Positions 36,724-45,906 of a DNA stretch of 64,000 bases are shown here, piece after piece (the stretch's first letter is position 1; every line of letters begins with the position of its first letter). Source of the stretch: Legionella bononiensis (GTDB lineage: Bacteria; Pseudomonadota; Gammaproteobacteria; Legionellales; Legionellaceae); the NCBI RefSeq assembly GCF_016786215.1, contig NZ_JADOBG010000001.1, forward strand, positions 1-64,000, read 5' to 3'. A program made the translations under genes and the position numbers. The notes beneath the pieces were generated by a model that worked only from the letters and a program-made list of their open reading frames with translations, made no database searches and had not been told where the DNA came from.

Positions 36724-37227
36724 TTAATCACTGTTCTTAATTCGATAAAATTTACATTCTATACCATGCCCAATATCCTCTTTATAGAAATGCATTCCGC
36801 ATTTTTCCATTACACGGTGTGAAGCTTTGTGTTCCAGGGGAGCGAATGCAATAATAAAATCGGTTTTAATATTATTTTTACTCCAGTTAAGAAGGCCTTT
36901 TAAAGCTTCAGAGGCATAATTCATACCCCAAAATTTTCTTGCGATTAGATATCCAACTTCAATTTCACCTGTCTCTATAAGACCAAAACCACAACGCCCA
37001 ATAAATTCATTCGATTCCTTATTAAATATGACAAAACAAGGAAGTCCATATTCTTTATAAAATCCTATCAACTGCCTAATTCTTTGCTGGGTTTGTTCCT
37101 TGGACTGTACTCCATCAGGAAAATACTTTCTAACGTCGGGATCTGAATTTAATTCAGCCACAAGGTTTAGATCTTCTTCACTTAACAAGCGCAATAGTGT
37201 GCGTTGCGTTTCGATTTGTAGCAGCAT
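36724..37227 (-). CDS. GNAT-family N-acetyltransferase (RimJ/RimL type)
   Basis: The 167-residue protein shows the GNAT fold of the RimJ/RimL group: ETQRTLLRLLSEEDLNLV at the N terminus, GRCGFGLIETGEIEVGYLIARKFWGMNYASEALKGLL in the acetyl-CoA site and NHKAS-like EHKASHRVMEKCGM near the end. The acceptor is not predictable. It is a single gene divergent from the PdxH-like gene. Confidence 0.87.
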   Translation of the reverse strand: MLLQIETQRTLLRLLSEEDLNLVAELNSDPDVRKYFPDGVQSKEQTQQRIRQLIGFYKEYGLPCFVIFNKESNEFIGRCGFGLIETGEIEVGYLIARKFWGMNYASEALKGLLNWSKNNIKTDFIIAFAPLEHKASHRVMEKCGMHFYKEDIGHGIECKFYRIKNSD

Positions 37228-37335
37228 AGTATCGTTCCCAGTGAAATGAGTTATTGAGTCAAAGATTCAATTATGATGATTACTAACGTAATAGTATAAT
37301 CCAACTCATCTGAGTAAAAAAATGTGATATAAAAC

Positions 37336-37959
37336 ATGCAATTCGCGGACAGAGACTGGTTTCTGGAAGAGTTACCTGAACACGTTGATTACAGTTGGTT
37401 GTTACGGTTAATGAAGGTTTGGCTAGATGCAGAAGCTTTGCCTTTTAAGATGGGTGTTTTAGCGACAGTAGATAACAATGGGTTTCCAAGAAGCCGTACA
37501 GTAGCCATCCGGGAAATAAACGAACATGGCTTACTTTTTTTTACCCAGCTGGGTAGTGCGAAGGTGGCACATTGTTCAGTTAATCCCTATGTTTCTTTTA
37601 CTTTTATGTTACCGAATACCCAAAGACAAGTTACTGTCTTGGGTAGAATAAGGCCGCTTGGTGAAAGCGAAAACATAAAATACTGGGAGACTTATGATCA
37701 AGAGCGAAGATTGCGTTTTTTAGTCTATGGCACAAAGTCCGGACAGATGATAAAAAAACAACAGGAGTTAGATGAAGAGTTAGTTGCTTTAAGGATGCTA
37801 TATAAAAGGACACTTCCAGAAAGACCTCGAGAATATATTGGTTATACAATTGTTCCTGAAGAGATAAAATTTTATCAATTAAATGAACATCGATTATCGG
37901 ATTCAATAATTGCAACATATACTGATGACACCTGGACTTTACAGCGATTTGTTCCTTAA
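37336..37959 (+). CDS. PdxH-like pyridoxamine 5'-phosphate oxidase
   Basis: The 207-residue protein has the FMN-binding split barrel of PdxH: MGVLATVDNNGFPRSRTVAIREINEHGLLFFT, a QVTVLGRI strand and a C-terminal YTIVPEEIKFYQLNEHRLSD. E. coli PdxH ends EHRLHDR, with Arg197 and His199 in the active site; here the Arg is kept but the His is Ser. The region after the barrel is also divergent (YGTKSGQ). It could be a true PLP synthase or a relative with another substrate (PhzG-like). Confidence 0.8.
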   Translation: MQFADRDWFLEELPEHVDYSWLLRLMKVWLDAEALPFKMGVLATVDNNGFPRSRTVAIREINEHGLLFFTQLGSAKVAHCSVNPYVSFTFMLPNTQRQVTVLGRIRPLGESENIKYWETYDQERRLRFLVYGTKSGQMIKKQQELDEELVALRMLYKRTLPERPREYIGYTIVPEEIKFYQLNEHRLSDSIIATYTDDTWTLQRFVP

Positions 37960-38079
37960 TCAGTCTAATAAGATACCAGTACGTGCAATAAAGCATAATG
38001 ACCCAAAACCCCATGAGATTGAGATATAGCCTATGCTTGAATTAAGATGGGTGGAATTGAGTCATACACAGGTTAAATA

Positions 38080-39066
38080 ATGGAACATCATTCAGGTATT
38101 ATGAACTGGGCAACCGCTAGTTTGAACTCAAAAGGTTATACTTTAGTAGGAAGGGCTGAGATAATTCAAGAAACACCCTGGTCTCATGTGATTCGCTTGC
38201 CTACCTTACAGGGCGATGTCTTTTTAAAGCAACCTGCGCCATTACTTGCTAATGAGGCTCGTGTTATTCAATTTTTGACCCATCAATTAAAAGCCAGTGT
38301 TCCTTGCATCATTGCTAAGAACGATGAGTTGCATTGTTTCCTCATGAAAGGTGCCGGAATCTCTCTGCGCAAATACCTCAACGAAGAGAGTAAGACAGAC
38401 CTACTGTGTCAAGCAATCAAGCAATTTACATCGTTTCAACGCGCCACCGAAGGTTATATACAACCGTTTCTTAAGTTAGGAATCCCAGATTGGCGATTAA
38501 ATCAATTGCCTGGTTTATATAGGGAAATAATCAATGACACCGATTTTTTAAAAGAGGATGGGGTGACGGAATCAGAATTGGAACTGTTGAATTATTTATA
38601 TCCACTCGTAATAGAGCAACTTCAGGCCTTATCCCTATACGGTATCAGTGAGACCCTGGTTCAGCCAGATTTCAACACAAACAATGTGTTAATTGATCCA
38701 GAGACACAGAAATTCACACTGATTGACTTGGGCGAATTGGCCATTTCACACCCATTCTTCTCCTTACACAATTTCCTGTATACCGCTACTGTCCATCATG
38801 GTGTAAAAGAACAGGATTTAATATGGCATCAGATGTTAGAAGCATGCCTTAAACATTGGTCAGACTTGTGGCCAAAAGCTAAATTATTAGAAGGATATAA
38901 GCTATCCAGAACTTTGTGGCCTATCTATTCCGCCTGCGTTAATTATCATTTTATGCATTGCGTGGATCTTCAGGCTTTAAATTCCTGGTATGCGGATAAA
39001 CCTAATCGATTAGCCAGCTCTTTTAGATACTACATTAATGCAATGGATTGTTCCAAACTCCTATAA
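38080..39066 (+). CDS. Aminoglycoside-phosphotransferase-like protein with altered catalytic loop
   Basis: The 328-residue protein follows the APH/choline-kinase fold: a Lys in DVFLKQPAPLLANEARV, hinge CFLMKGAG, catalytic loop LVQPDFNTNNVLID and metal site LIDLGE. The usual loop is H-x-D with an Asn downstream; here the His is Gln while Asp and Asn are kept. It may phosphorylate a small molecule or protein; no substrate can be assigned. It is 120 bases after the PdxH-like gene on the same strand. The start could be ATG 38101. Confidence 0.72.
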   Translation: MEHHSGIMNWATASLNSKGYTLVGRAEIIQETPWSHVIRLPTLQGDVFLKQPAPLLANEARVIQFLTHQLKASVPCIIAKNDELHCFLMKGAGISLRKYLNEESKTDLLCQAIKQFTSFQRATEGYIQPFLKLGIPDWRLNQLPGLYREIINDTDFLKEDGVTESELELLNYLYPLVIEQLQALSLYGISETLVQPDFNTNNVLIDPETQKFTLIDLGELAISHPFFSLHNFLYTATVHHGVKEQDLIWHQMLEACLKHWSDLWPKAKLLEGYKLSRTLWPIYSACVNYHFMHCVDLQALNSWYADKPNRLASSFRYYINAMDCSKLL

Positions 39067-39289
39067 TATGGGAGCGTTAGCTAATTGCACTAAGGGTTTC
39101 CTTTAATACTCATTCTAACTGTTCAATTCTATTTTCATCAGAATCTATATGAATTACCTATACGAAATGTGCATACCCTATACAGCTTCCGCCTCTTTAG
39201 CTTCAGAATTATTTAATACCCTCTTCGTAAAATAGTTGAGCAAATAAACAACCTATTCAACATCGCAAATTAAATTATAGGAGTTACAC

Positions 39290-41008
39290 ATGCCAACCGT
39301 TTACGAAATCCTTGGAGTCGAACCTACAAGTACGTTTCAGAAACTTAAAAAAGCCTACTATAGAAGGGCCATTATACTGCACCCGGATAAAAATAAAGGC
39401 GAAGATACAACAGAGCGTTTTAAAGAGTTACAAAGCGCATGGTTGCACATTGACAGTCCAGATAAAGCCCAAAAATATTATGATGCTTATGAACAATATC
39501 CTTCAGATAAAAAACCGAATTTTAATGAGGATATTCTTAGGGGGAATTTTGCAGATTTTGACTGGAACGATTGGCCATCAAGTTCTTCATCCAGTAATTC
39601 TTCTAGTTCTTCATCGAGTTCAGGACCTTCATTTTCAGCACCTGGACGTGATACCCCTGTTTTTGAAGAACCAACCGAAGGCGTGCGTATTTACCGTGAT
39701 GATGTTGCCGATCTCTTCATTCCATTAGCACTGCCCAGAAAATTCGTAGAAACACTGACGCCAGCAACCTTTCAAAACCCGGCACTGTTTTCGATGATAG
39801 CCGATCTGTTGAATGAGCACTTTATGAATGAAGGTTCCCAGGTTGGAGTATCCGAAGAAGAGGCTTTGGATATTATCAATCAGCATAGCCAAAGACAAGC
39901 CCATATTATCGTTCGAGCAAATGTACACTTCAGAGATATGCTGGATGACAGAATTAGCGAAATGGACATGAATTCTTATACTCTTAATTCAAAAAGTGGT
40001 AAATATCTCTATGTTTTTAAAGGTACGAAATTTGTCGAGGACACTATTTTCTCAATAAAACCTGTTAGTTTGGGGTCTTACATGGAAACTATAAGAGATG
40101 AAAGTATAGTATTGAAAATGATGAAACATTGGCCTGAGTTCTATGTTCATCCCATATCCAAAATTACAGACCTCCTTTGGACCCCACTTACATCTAAAGC
40201 GGGTCTTATTATCCGACAAAATCGCCTGGAACTTGCTGGGGAAAAAGTCAGCGACCTGATTGCTCCCATGGATGATAAGCCAAGTTTAGTCAGTTCAATA
40301 CATGAAAATAGTGATTCAGAGACACACTCAAAACAAAGTACTACAAAAGAAACACTCTCGGAACAGAATAGTATCCTGGGATTACTTGATGAGAAGAGCG
40401 TAAAGGAACAATCAGAGTTAGTGAATGCTCAACAACCAATTGAACCTGTTAATCAGGATCTGCAAATAGAAACCGAGGGTCATACTGTTTCAGAGACCAG
40501 GATTAATGAAGTCGAAGAAGACTTAATTCAACAAAAGCAAGTAAAACAAACGCCAATAATTCAAAATGAGTATGAGGAATTAAAAGTACTTCGAAGTAAT
40601 GAAGAAGCATCTGATATTGAATTGATTGATTCATTGAGTAAAATTTCTAAAGAATATCTAAATCATTTGAATCAATCTAAAGACAATAGCGAGTTATTGC
40701 ATACCAAAAAATCTGCAGTATGCGATTTGATCCTCTTCCTGGAAGATAATCAGAAGTTACCTAAGGAACGATTGGCTGAATTTCATCACTCATTAGAGGA
40801 AACTAAGGAAATAATTAAAGAGCATCGAGATCCCATATGGCAAAGATTTATGAGAGATTGTATTCGAATTCTATCTTTAGTTTTTAGCGGTGTCGGATTC
40901 TTTCGTATGGCTACCGGTCAATCGCCACAATTCTTTAAACCCAGCCATGGGGAGCGGTTTATAGAAGATGTATCTGAGAAAATGAGTCATATCCCCTTTA
41001 ACCATTAG
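39290..41008 (+). CDS. J-domain protein, Dot/Icm effector candidate
   Basis: The 572-residue protein starts with a J domain (residues 3-68, HPD at 31-33), then a Ser-rich linker (about 97-111), a globular middle part (125-330), a Gln/Glu-rich acidic region (340-450) and a C-terminal helical module with one hydrophobic stretch (IRILSLVFSGVGFF) and TGQSPQFFKPSHGERF. No DnaJ zinc finger or client-binding domain is present, so it is not a housekeeping DnaJ. The C-terminal module resembles ones I associate with Legionella-specific proteins; that is from memory. An intracellular co-chaperone-like effector is plausible. AGGAG precedes ATG 39290. Confidence 0.72.
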   Translation: MPTVYEILGVEPTSTFQKLKKAYYRRAIILHPDKNKGEDTTERFKELQSAWLHIDSPDKAQKYYDAYEQYPSDKKPNFNEDILRGNFADFDWNDWPSSSSSSNSSSSSSSSGPSFSAPGRDTPVFEEPTEGVRIYRDDVADLFIPLALPRKFVETLTPATFQNPALFSMIADLLNEHFMNEGSQVGVSEEEALDIINQHSQRQAHIIVRANVHFRDMLDDRISEMDMNSYTLNSKSGKYLYVFKGTKFVEDTIFSIKPVSLGSYMETIRDESIVLKMMKHWPEFYVHPISKITDLLWTPLTSKAGLIIRQNRLELAGEKVSDLIAPMDDKPSLVSSIHENSDSETHSKQSTTKETLSEQNSILGLLDEKSVKEQSELVNAQQPIEPVNQDLQIETEGHTVSETRINEVEEDLIQQKQVKQTPIIQNEYEELKVLRSNEEASDIELIDSLSKISKEYLNHLNQSKDNSELLHTKKSAVCDLILFLEDNQKLPKERLAEFHHSLEETKEIIKEHRDPIWQRFMRDCIRILSLVFSGVGFFRMATGQSPQFFKPSHGERFIEDVSEKMSHIPFNH

Positions 41009-41027
41009 ATACCCCTTCTCAATAGAG

Positions 41028-41065
41028 CTTAGCTTCTCGCAACTTCCGGAGGAGCTAAGTTTTTA
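41028..41065 (+). terminator. Rho-independent terminator after the J-domain gene
   Basis: CTTAGCTTCTC pairs with GAGGAGCTAAG (one wobble) and is followed by TTTTT, 20 bases after the stop codon. Confidence 0.85.
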
Positions 41066-41138
41066 TACCCGTACTATATACCCTCAAGCATAGGACAAAG
41101 GCACTTGCTACCTCCAGTCCTAGTGCCTTTATAAGCAT

Positions 41139-41375
41139 TTAATCAGGGTCTAATTGCTTTTGGGCGGTTAGTTGAAGACGGTCAAATGTGCAGGTTTTAA
41201 GATATTGGTGAGCATCCACAATCTCATCAGCAAGGTCTCGGTACCTTAATAATGAATTATTGAACAGATAAAATAAAAGACAAAGATTCTTTATCCATTG
41301 ATTTAAGTTGGGCTGGATGGGCGGGAAAACCCAATAAATTAATAGTTCAGGCGGGGTAAAAAAACGTCGCTTCAT
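41139..41375 (-). CDS. Small protein overlapping the end of the methyltransferase gene
   Basis: The 78-residue reading frame begins inside the last codons of the upstream methyltransferase gene (29-base overlap) in a different frame. The product has a hydrophobic middle (LCLLFYLFNNSLL) and a charged C-terminal half with DLADEIVDAHQYL. Close coupling and reasonable composition support it, but there is no clear ribosome-binding site and no family I know. Confidence 0.45.
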   Translation of the reverse strand: MKRRFFTPPELLIYWVFPPIQPNLNQWIKNLCLLFYLFNNSLLRYRDLADEIVDAHQYLKTCTFDRLQLTAQKQLDPD

Positions 41376-42261
41376 GCTTGTTATAAAATAAATTCACAAT
41401 ACGCGAGTTGTCGAGTTCCTGAAATTGTTTTATTGATGCTAAATCGGATTTACCTTGGAGTTTAATAGTAAAAATCAATTGTTTTGCTTTGCCAGATTCT
41501 ATCCATTTTTTGATGAGGCCATAAGCACGATCAGGATAGCAAGCCACGTCCGATAACACCCAATCATAACTGTGTTCTATAGTACGAGGATCTAAAGCAA
41601 AAGCGCTCTGTTGTAAAAAATGAACTCCGGGAAGTTTCGCTATTTTTTCATCCAGTTTCGCTTTATCAACCGCAGTAACGGTCGCGCCCAGCGATTGCAT
41701 GACGTAAGTCCAGCCGCCAGGTGATGCGCCAAGATCTAAAACCGTATCACCTGGTTGAGGATATTTTCCCAGCAGGAACAAAGCTTCCCATAATTTTAAA
41801 TAGGCGCGATTGGGTGGATTTACTTTATCTTCTATGAAGTAACACTGCCCCTGTGGCCATTTTTTTAATCGTTGAGCACTATAAATCAGGGTGTTTTTAT
41901 CCAGAAGGCAAAAAGCGCCAATAGCAGGCAGTTCAATATCTCTGGCGAAATGACGAGTAATGGAAGGGCATTTGCGGAGTTGTTCTTCAATTAAGCGCGA
42001 TCTTCTGATGTGATTCACCGGGTGTAAATACCAGAATGTTCCAGCTTGACGAAGTATTTTAACCGCCTCTGAAATGGATTGAACTGTCGCGACTACGGGT
42101 TCAAGCCAAATATCCTGGGCAAAACATACATCGAGTTTCTTGTGGGAAGAAAATACCAAATCTTCAACTACTTCCGTTTTATCTCCTAACTCGTCACAAA
42201 GTTCAGTACGAAATTCAGGTTTGGTAACGTATACAGCAGCAAGATTTTTCAGAAGTTCCAT
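41347..42261 (-). CDS. rlmM: RlmM-like 2'-O-methyltransferase (FtsJ domain)
   Basis: The 304-residue protein has an N-terminal RNA-binding region and a Rossmann methyltransferase domain with motif I DTVLDLGASPGGWTYV, followed by VTAVDKAKLD and DWVLSDVACYPDR. This is the RlmM (YgdE) arrangement, which methylates the ribose of C2498 in 23S rRNA. It is shorter than the E. coli enzyme (366 residues), so the exact target is inferred. Confidence 0.82.
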   Translation of the reverse strand: MELLKNLAAVYVTKPEFRTELCDELGDKTEVVEDLVFSSHKKLDVCFAQDIWLEPVVATVQSISEAVKILRQAGTFWYLHPVNHIRRSRLIEEQLRKCPSITRHFARDIELPAIGAFCLLDKNTLIYSAQRLKKWPQGQCYFIEDKVNPPNRAYLKLWEALFLLGKYPQPGDTVLDLGASPGGWTYVMQSLGATVTAVDKAKLDEKIAKLPGVHFLQQSAFALDPRTIEHSYDWVLSDVACYPDRAYGLIKKWIESGKAKQLIFTIKLQGKSDLASIKQFQELDNSRIVNLFYNKHEATFFYPA

Positions 42262-42320
42262 AGGTTTTGTCTAATTTAATAATAAACTCAGAATGGGATT
42301 TTTAATACAGCCATAAATAA

Positions 42321-42373
42321 GGATTTACGAAAAAGACCTTTTAACGAAGGAACTGAACGATTTTCGTAAGTCC
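42321..42373. repeat. Imperfect inverted repeat with CTTACGAAAA arms
   Basis: GGATTTACGAAAA (42321-42333) and TTTTCGTAAGTCC (42361-42373) pair at 12 of 13 positions. A related structure lies at 46176-46226. The rest of the 42262-42536 gap holds only the smaller inverted repeat at 42490. Confidence 0.6.
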
Positions 42374-42489
42374 TGTAAATAATAGAAACAGTTGAAGTAT
42401 ACACAATACGGGTGCAGTAAGTAATCATTTGATTCTAATTAATAATGGAATATTATGAATGGAGGCAGGGATGGTTTGTTTATTTTTGG

Positions 42490-42518
42490 TCAAATTGGTT
42501 TCTGGTATGCCAATTTGA
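42490..42518 (+). promoter_or_regulatory. Inverted repeat upstream of the protease-like gene
   Basis: Perfect 9-bp arms TCAAATTGG and CCAATTTGA flank 11 bases and end 18 bases before ATG 42537. It could be an operator or a 5' UTR hairpin controlling translation; no protein or ligand can be named. Confidence 0.35.
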
Positions 42519-42536
42519 TTGATCGAGTGGTGATTT

Positions 42537-43637
42537 ATGCCGTCTTCTCAGATTATTGGAACTTCAGAACAGGTCGCGCAACGTGCTTGTGACTATTCGC
42601 GATCCTATATTCTGATGGGTAGTACCCAGCTTGTTACTAATTCTTATCTTGCAATTCAACAATATTCTCTGAGAAAAGCGTTATTTGATCTGAGATACGC
42701 ATGCAGGGAATCCCGGATATACGCGCTGGAAATAGATAAAGCAATCAAGCGATTTTACCAGACAATTGATCTCTGTAAAAAATATTCATTAGGAAATTGT
42801 TATGAACTGGCTTTAATGGCTTTGGATTATGTAGTTCATTTCGCACCTCAGGTTGACGCGGAGGTTTACTATATCATCGGAGGTGATCATGCTTTTTTAG
42901 TGATCGGAAAGGAGAAAAACAGTCATCCTAATAAGCCAGAAACATGGGGTAATAACGCATATATTTGTGATCCCTGGGCTAATGATGTCTATCCTGCGTC
43001 ACAATATAGAGCCAGGACTAAAAATTTTTATCGTACTTTAGACAGTCAGTCCGGTACTTATATTAACCAAACACAGAATTTTAATCCGCTCAGACACTCT
43101 TTATCGCCTATGAAAAATGCGAGTACCCAACATATTCGGCAAACACAATCGGAACATCATCTTAAAAAAATTGTTAAATTCTTTGAGGAAAAAAACACGT
43201 ATATATTGAATGCAATGAATTTTCTTGAAGGAAGGTTAACGGTAATAGTGAACCGATTAATTGAGAACTATGGCAAGGATAACGAAAAAAGTATGGTGAT
43301 TAGCAAAGTAATGGAGCAATTGAACAATTCAGCGGCCGCTATCAGGGAAAGTATCAACGAAAAATATAATCTCAGTGATTACAGATCTTTACGGGATACA
43401 TTGGAGAATTCATTAAAGCAGAATGTGAACGCATACGTTCAGGCCGTTAAAATAAGTCAGAAAGATTATGATGCTTTATATCAATATCATAATAAAAGCG
43501 CATTTAGTACCTTCATATTACAATTTTTTAATATTCCTCCAATTACAGTAAGATTAACCAAAGAGGCTTTACGCACAGCAACAGATGAAGTGCAACGAGT
43601 TTTGCAAGAAGACAGTGCTACCTGGTCAATTAAATAA
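42537..43637 (+). CDS. Cys-His-Asp protease-like protein, effector candidate
   Basis: The 366-residue protein has no signal peptide. Residues 80-160 carry a papain-like pattern: Cys88 in GNCYEL, His118 in GGDHAFLVIG and Asp145 in CDPWAND, spaced as in bacterial cysteine-protease or transglutaminase-like effectors. The C-terminal half (200-366) is helical, with coiled-coil potential and no family I know. Activity and export are inferred. A small membrane protein gene follows 61 bases later. Confidence 0.68.
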   Translation: MPSSQIIGTSEQVAQRACDYSRSYILMGSTQLVTNSYLAIQQYSLRKALFDLRYACRESRIYALEIDKAIKRFYQTIDLCKKYSLGNCYELALMALDYVVHFAPQVDAEVYYIIGGDHAFLVIGKEKNSHPNKPETWGNNAYICDPWANDVYPASQYRARTKNFYRTLDSQSGTYINQTQNFNPLRHSLSPMKNASTQHIRQTQSEHHLKKIVKFFEEKNTYILNAMNFLEGRLTVIVNRLIENYGKDNEKSMVISKVMEQLNNSAAAIRESINEKYNLSDYRSLRDTLENSLKQNVNAYVQAVKISQKDYDALYQYHNKSAFSTFILQFFNIPPITVRLTKEALRTATDEVQRVLQEDSATWSIK

Positions 43638-43698
43638 GGTCACGAAGCGCTTTGGATTAAAATGGAAGTCGCTGATCAATAGTGCCAAAGGAGGGATT

Positions 43699-44040
43699 AT
43701 GTTAGGAATAGCAATCGTTCTATTTTTGATAGCAGCTGGTCTGGGGATTGTGCTTATAACAGCGGTATTACAAGATAAGCCTGTTCTGCTTCCTGCATTA
43801 TTTTTGCATGGGACTTTTGCGGCAGTAGCGTTATTGATTGGGTTCTGTTATCTGTTTGTATCAGGGATATCTGGATTATTCATTACCAGTTTAGGAATAC
43901 TCTCTGTAGCGGCACTGCTGGGAGCGACTTTGGTGTTTATCGATATTAAAAATAAAACAGTGTTAAAACTGGTAGCAGTCTTGCACCCGTTTATTGCTAT
44001 AGTGGGTTTAATTCTACTGATTATCGATGTTTTGCCTTAA
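43699..44040 (+). CDS. Small membrane protein
   Basis: The 113-residue product starts at ATG 43699 with AAAGGAGG upstream. Four hydrophobic segments are visible, with short loops such as LQDKPV and DIKNKT. I do not recognise a family. Only 61 bases separate it from the protease-like gene, so the two may be cotranscribed. Confidence 0.7.
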   Translation: MLGIAIVLFLIAAGLGIVLITAVLQDKPVLLPALFLHGTFAAVALLIGFCYLFVSGISGLFITSLGILSVAALLGATLVFIDIKNKTVLKLVAVLHPFIAIVGLILLIIDVLP

Positions 44041-44091
44041 CTGCATTGAAATTAAATTATAAACCGAATCACCATACAGGGACGATAGTAC

Positions 44092-45774
44092 ATGAGCGAA
44101 TTTTATCAATCACCACCCAGTTTAGGTAACCAGTTTGAAGAAGACAGGGTTTTAAGAGACTATCTTGAATGGAAATTGCCTGCTCACATAGTAACTGAAA
44201 TCAAACCAGACCTGCATCGATTGGGACATCGTGTTGTTGACGACATTTATCTTCTTGGAAAACAGGCTGAATTAACGCCGCCTCGTCATATTCCCTATGA
44301 TCCCTGGGGAAGACGAGTGGATTTGATCGAAACATCCAATGCCTGGAAAGAGCTTGAACGTATTTCGGCTGAAGAACAATTAGTCGCAATTGGATACACG
44401 CGTCACTATGGAGCCTTATCGCGTATTTACCAATTCGCCAAATTGTACCTTTTTCACCCATCATCGGCTGTATTTACTTGTCCACTCGCCATGACCGATG
44501 GTGCTGCAAGGGCATTGGAGCTATATGGAGATGAAAAGCTCCGACAGAACGCTTTTCAACATCTTGTTTCGTCTGATCCCAAACAGTTTTGGACTTCAGG
44601 GCAATGGATGACCGAACGAACGGGGGGCTCTGATGTAAGTGGTACGGCAACCGTGGCCATACCTGATGGTTCACAGTTCCGCTTGTCGGGAACTAAATGG
44701 TTTACTTCAGCAACGACTTCTCAAATGGCGATGACACTCGCCAGGATTGATGGAGCTCCTGAAGGCAGTAAAGGCCTGAGTCTTTTTTATCTGGAACTTC
44801 GCGATGAGACTGGAGCTTTAAATAATATTCGGATCAATCGCTTGAAGGAAAAGCTGGGTACTCATGCGTTACCGACAGCGGAACTGACTCTGGAGGGCGC
44901 ACGTGCAACTTTGGTTGGTGAGCCAGGAGATGGCGTTAAGAAAATTTCTTCATTATTTAATATTACACGGCTGTATAATGCCTGTTGCGCTGTTGGCTAT
45001 ATGCGAAGGGCAATAGCACTTTCTCGCGATTATGCACAAAAACGCAAGGCCTTTGGTAAATATTTATCGGAACATGGATTACATCTGGAGACCTTGGCTA
45101 ATCTGCAAGTGGAGTTTGAGGCTGCTTTCCATCTGATATTTCATGCCATTGAGTTATTAGGAAAAGAAGAGGCGGGGAACGCTACTCATGAGGAATCCGC
45201 AGTGCTTCGACTGCTTACGCCCTTGGCTAAACTGTATACTGCCAAGCAGGGTATAACGGTTGTGAGTGAAGCCCTTGAGACTTTTGGTGGTGCGGGGTAT
45301 GTAGAAGATACCGGGTTGCCGCAATTACTGCGGGACGCGCAGGTATTGGCAATTTGGGAAGGAACGACTAACGTTTTGAGTCTGGACGTTTTGCGTGCGA
45401 TCCGGAAAGAGCATGCGTTGTTACCGTTCATTAACGATATGCTGGAGCGTTTGAATACAATTGATACCCCAGATTTACTTCCTTTTAAAGTAAAGATGCT
45501 GGAAGCGGTAGGTAGTCTGAGGCAATACAGTGAATCCATGATGACTATGAGTGATGAGGAACAACAAATATCAGCACGACATTATGCTTTTTGTTTGACT
45601 CAGATTTATGTAGCGGGTTTATTACTGGAGCATGCACAATGGGCTCTAATCCATGGTAAGGGACCTCATTCATTGCTCACTGCTCGACGATGGTGCTCCA
45701 GGGATTTTACTGCTCTGCTGACGCCTACAGAAGAATATCGCAAGGAATCAAAATCGCTTGCTCTGGATAGATAA
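44092..45774 (+). CDS. Acyl-CoA dehydrogenase, AidB-like
   Basis: The 560-residue flavoprotein has the long form of the family. FWTSGQWMTERTGGSDVSGT is the FAD-site segment typical of AidB and the related ACDH-11 group, and the C-terminal QLLRDAQVLAIWEGTTNVLSLDVLR is the classic second signature with the Arg-Asp and Trp-Glu-Gly-Thr block. It would oxidise acyl-CoA or act in an AidB-like manner; substrate is open. It is a single gene. Confidence 0.88.
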   Translation: MSEFYQSPPSLGNQFEEDRVLRDYLEWKLPAHIVTEIKPDLHRLGHRVVDDIYLLGKQAELTPPRHIPYDPWGRRVDLIETSNAWKELERISAEEQLVAIGYTRHYGALSRIYQFAKLYLFHPSSAVFTCPLAMTDGAARALELYGDEKLRQNAFQHLVSSDPKQFWTSGQWMTERTGGSDVSGTATVAIPDGSQFRLSGTKWFTSATTSQMAMTLARIDGAPEGSKGLSLFYLELRDETGALNNIRINRLKEKLGTHALPTAELTLEGARATLVGEPGDGVKKISSLFNITRLYNACCAVGYMRRAIALSRDYAQKRKAFGKYLSEHGLHLETLANLQVEFEAAFHLIFHAIELLGKEEAGNATHEESAVLRLLTPLAKLYTAKQGITVVSEALETFGGAGYVEDTGLPQLLRDAQVLAIWEGTTNVLSLDVLRAIRKEHALLPFINDMLERLNTIDTPDLLPFKVKMLEAVGSLRQYSESMMTMSDEEQQISARHYAFCLTQIYVAGLLLEHAQWALIHGKGPHSLLTARRWCSRDFTALLTPTEEYRKESKSLALDR

Positions 45775-45906
45775 AAATAAACAAATCCATTTTGAACCCC
45801 TGTTTCTTCTGATGCCATAAAGAATCCACCAAAGCTGGTTGATCTTTGGGGATTCCGAGAGGAACGAATCAGTATAATTGCTGAATTATTTTGGATGCAG
45901 CAGACC

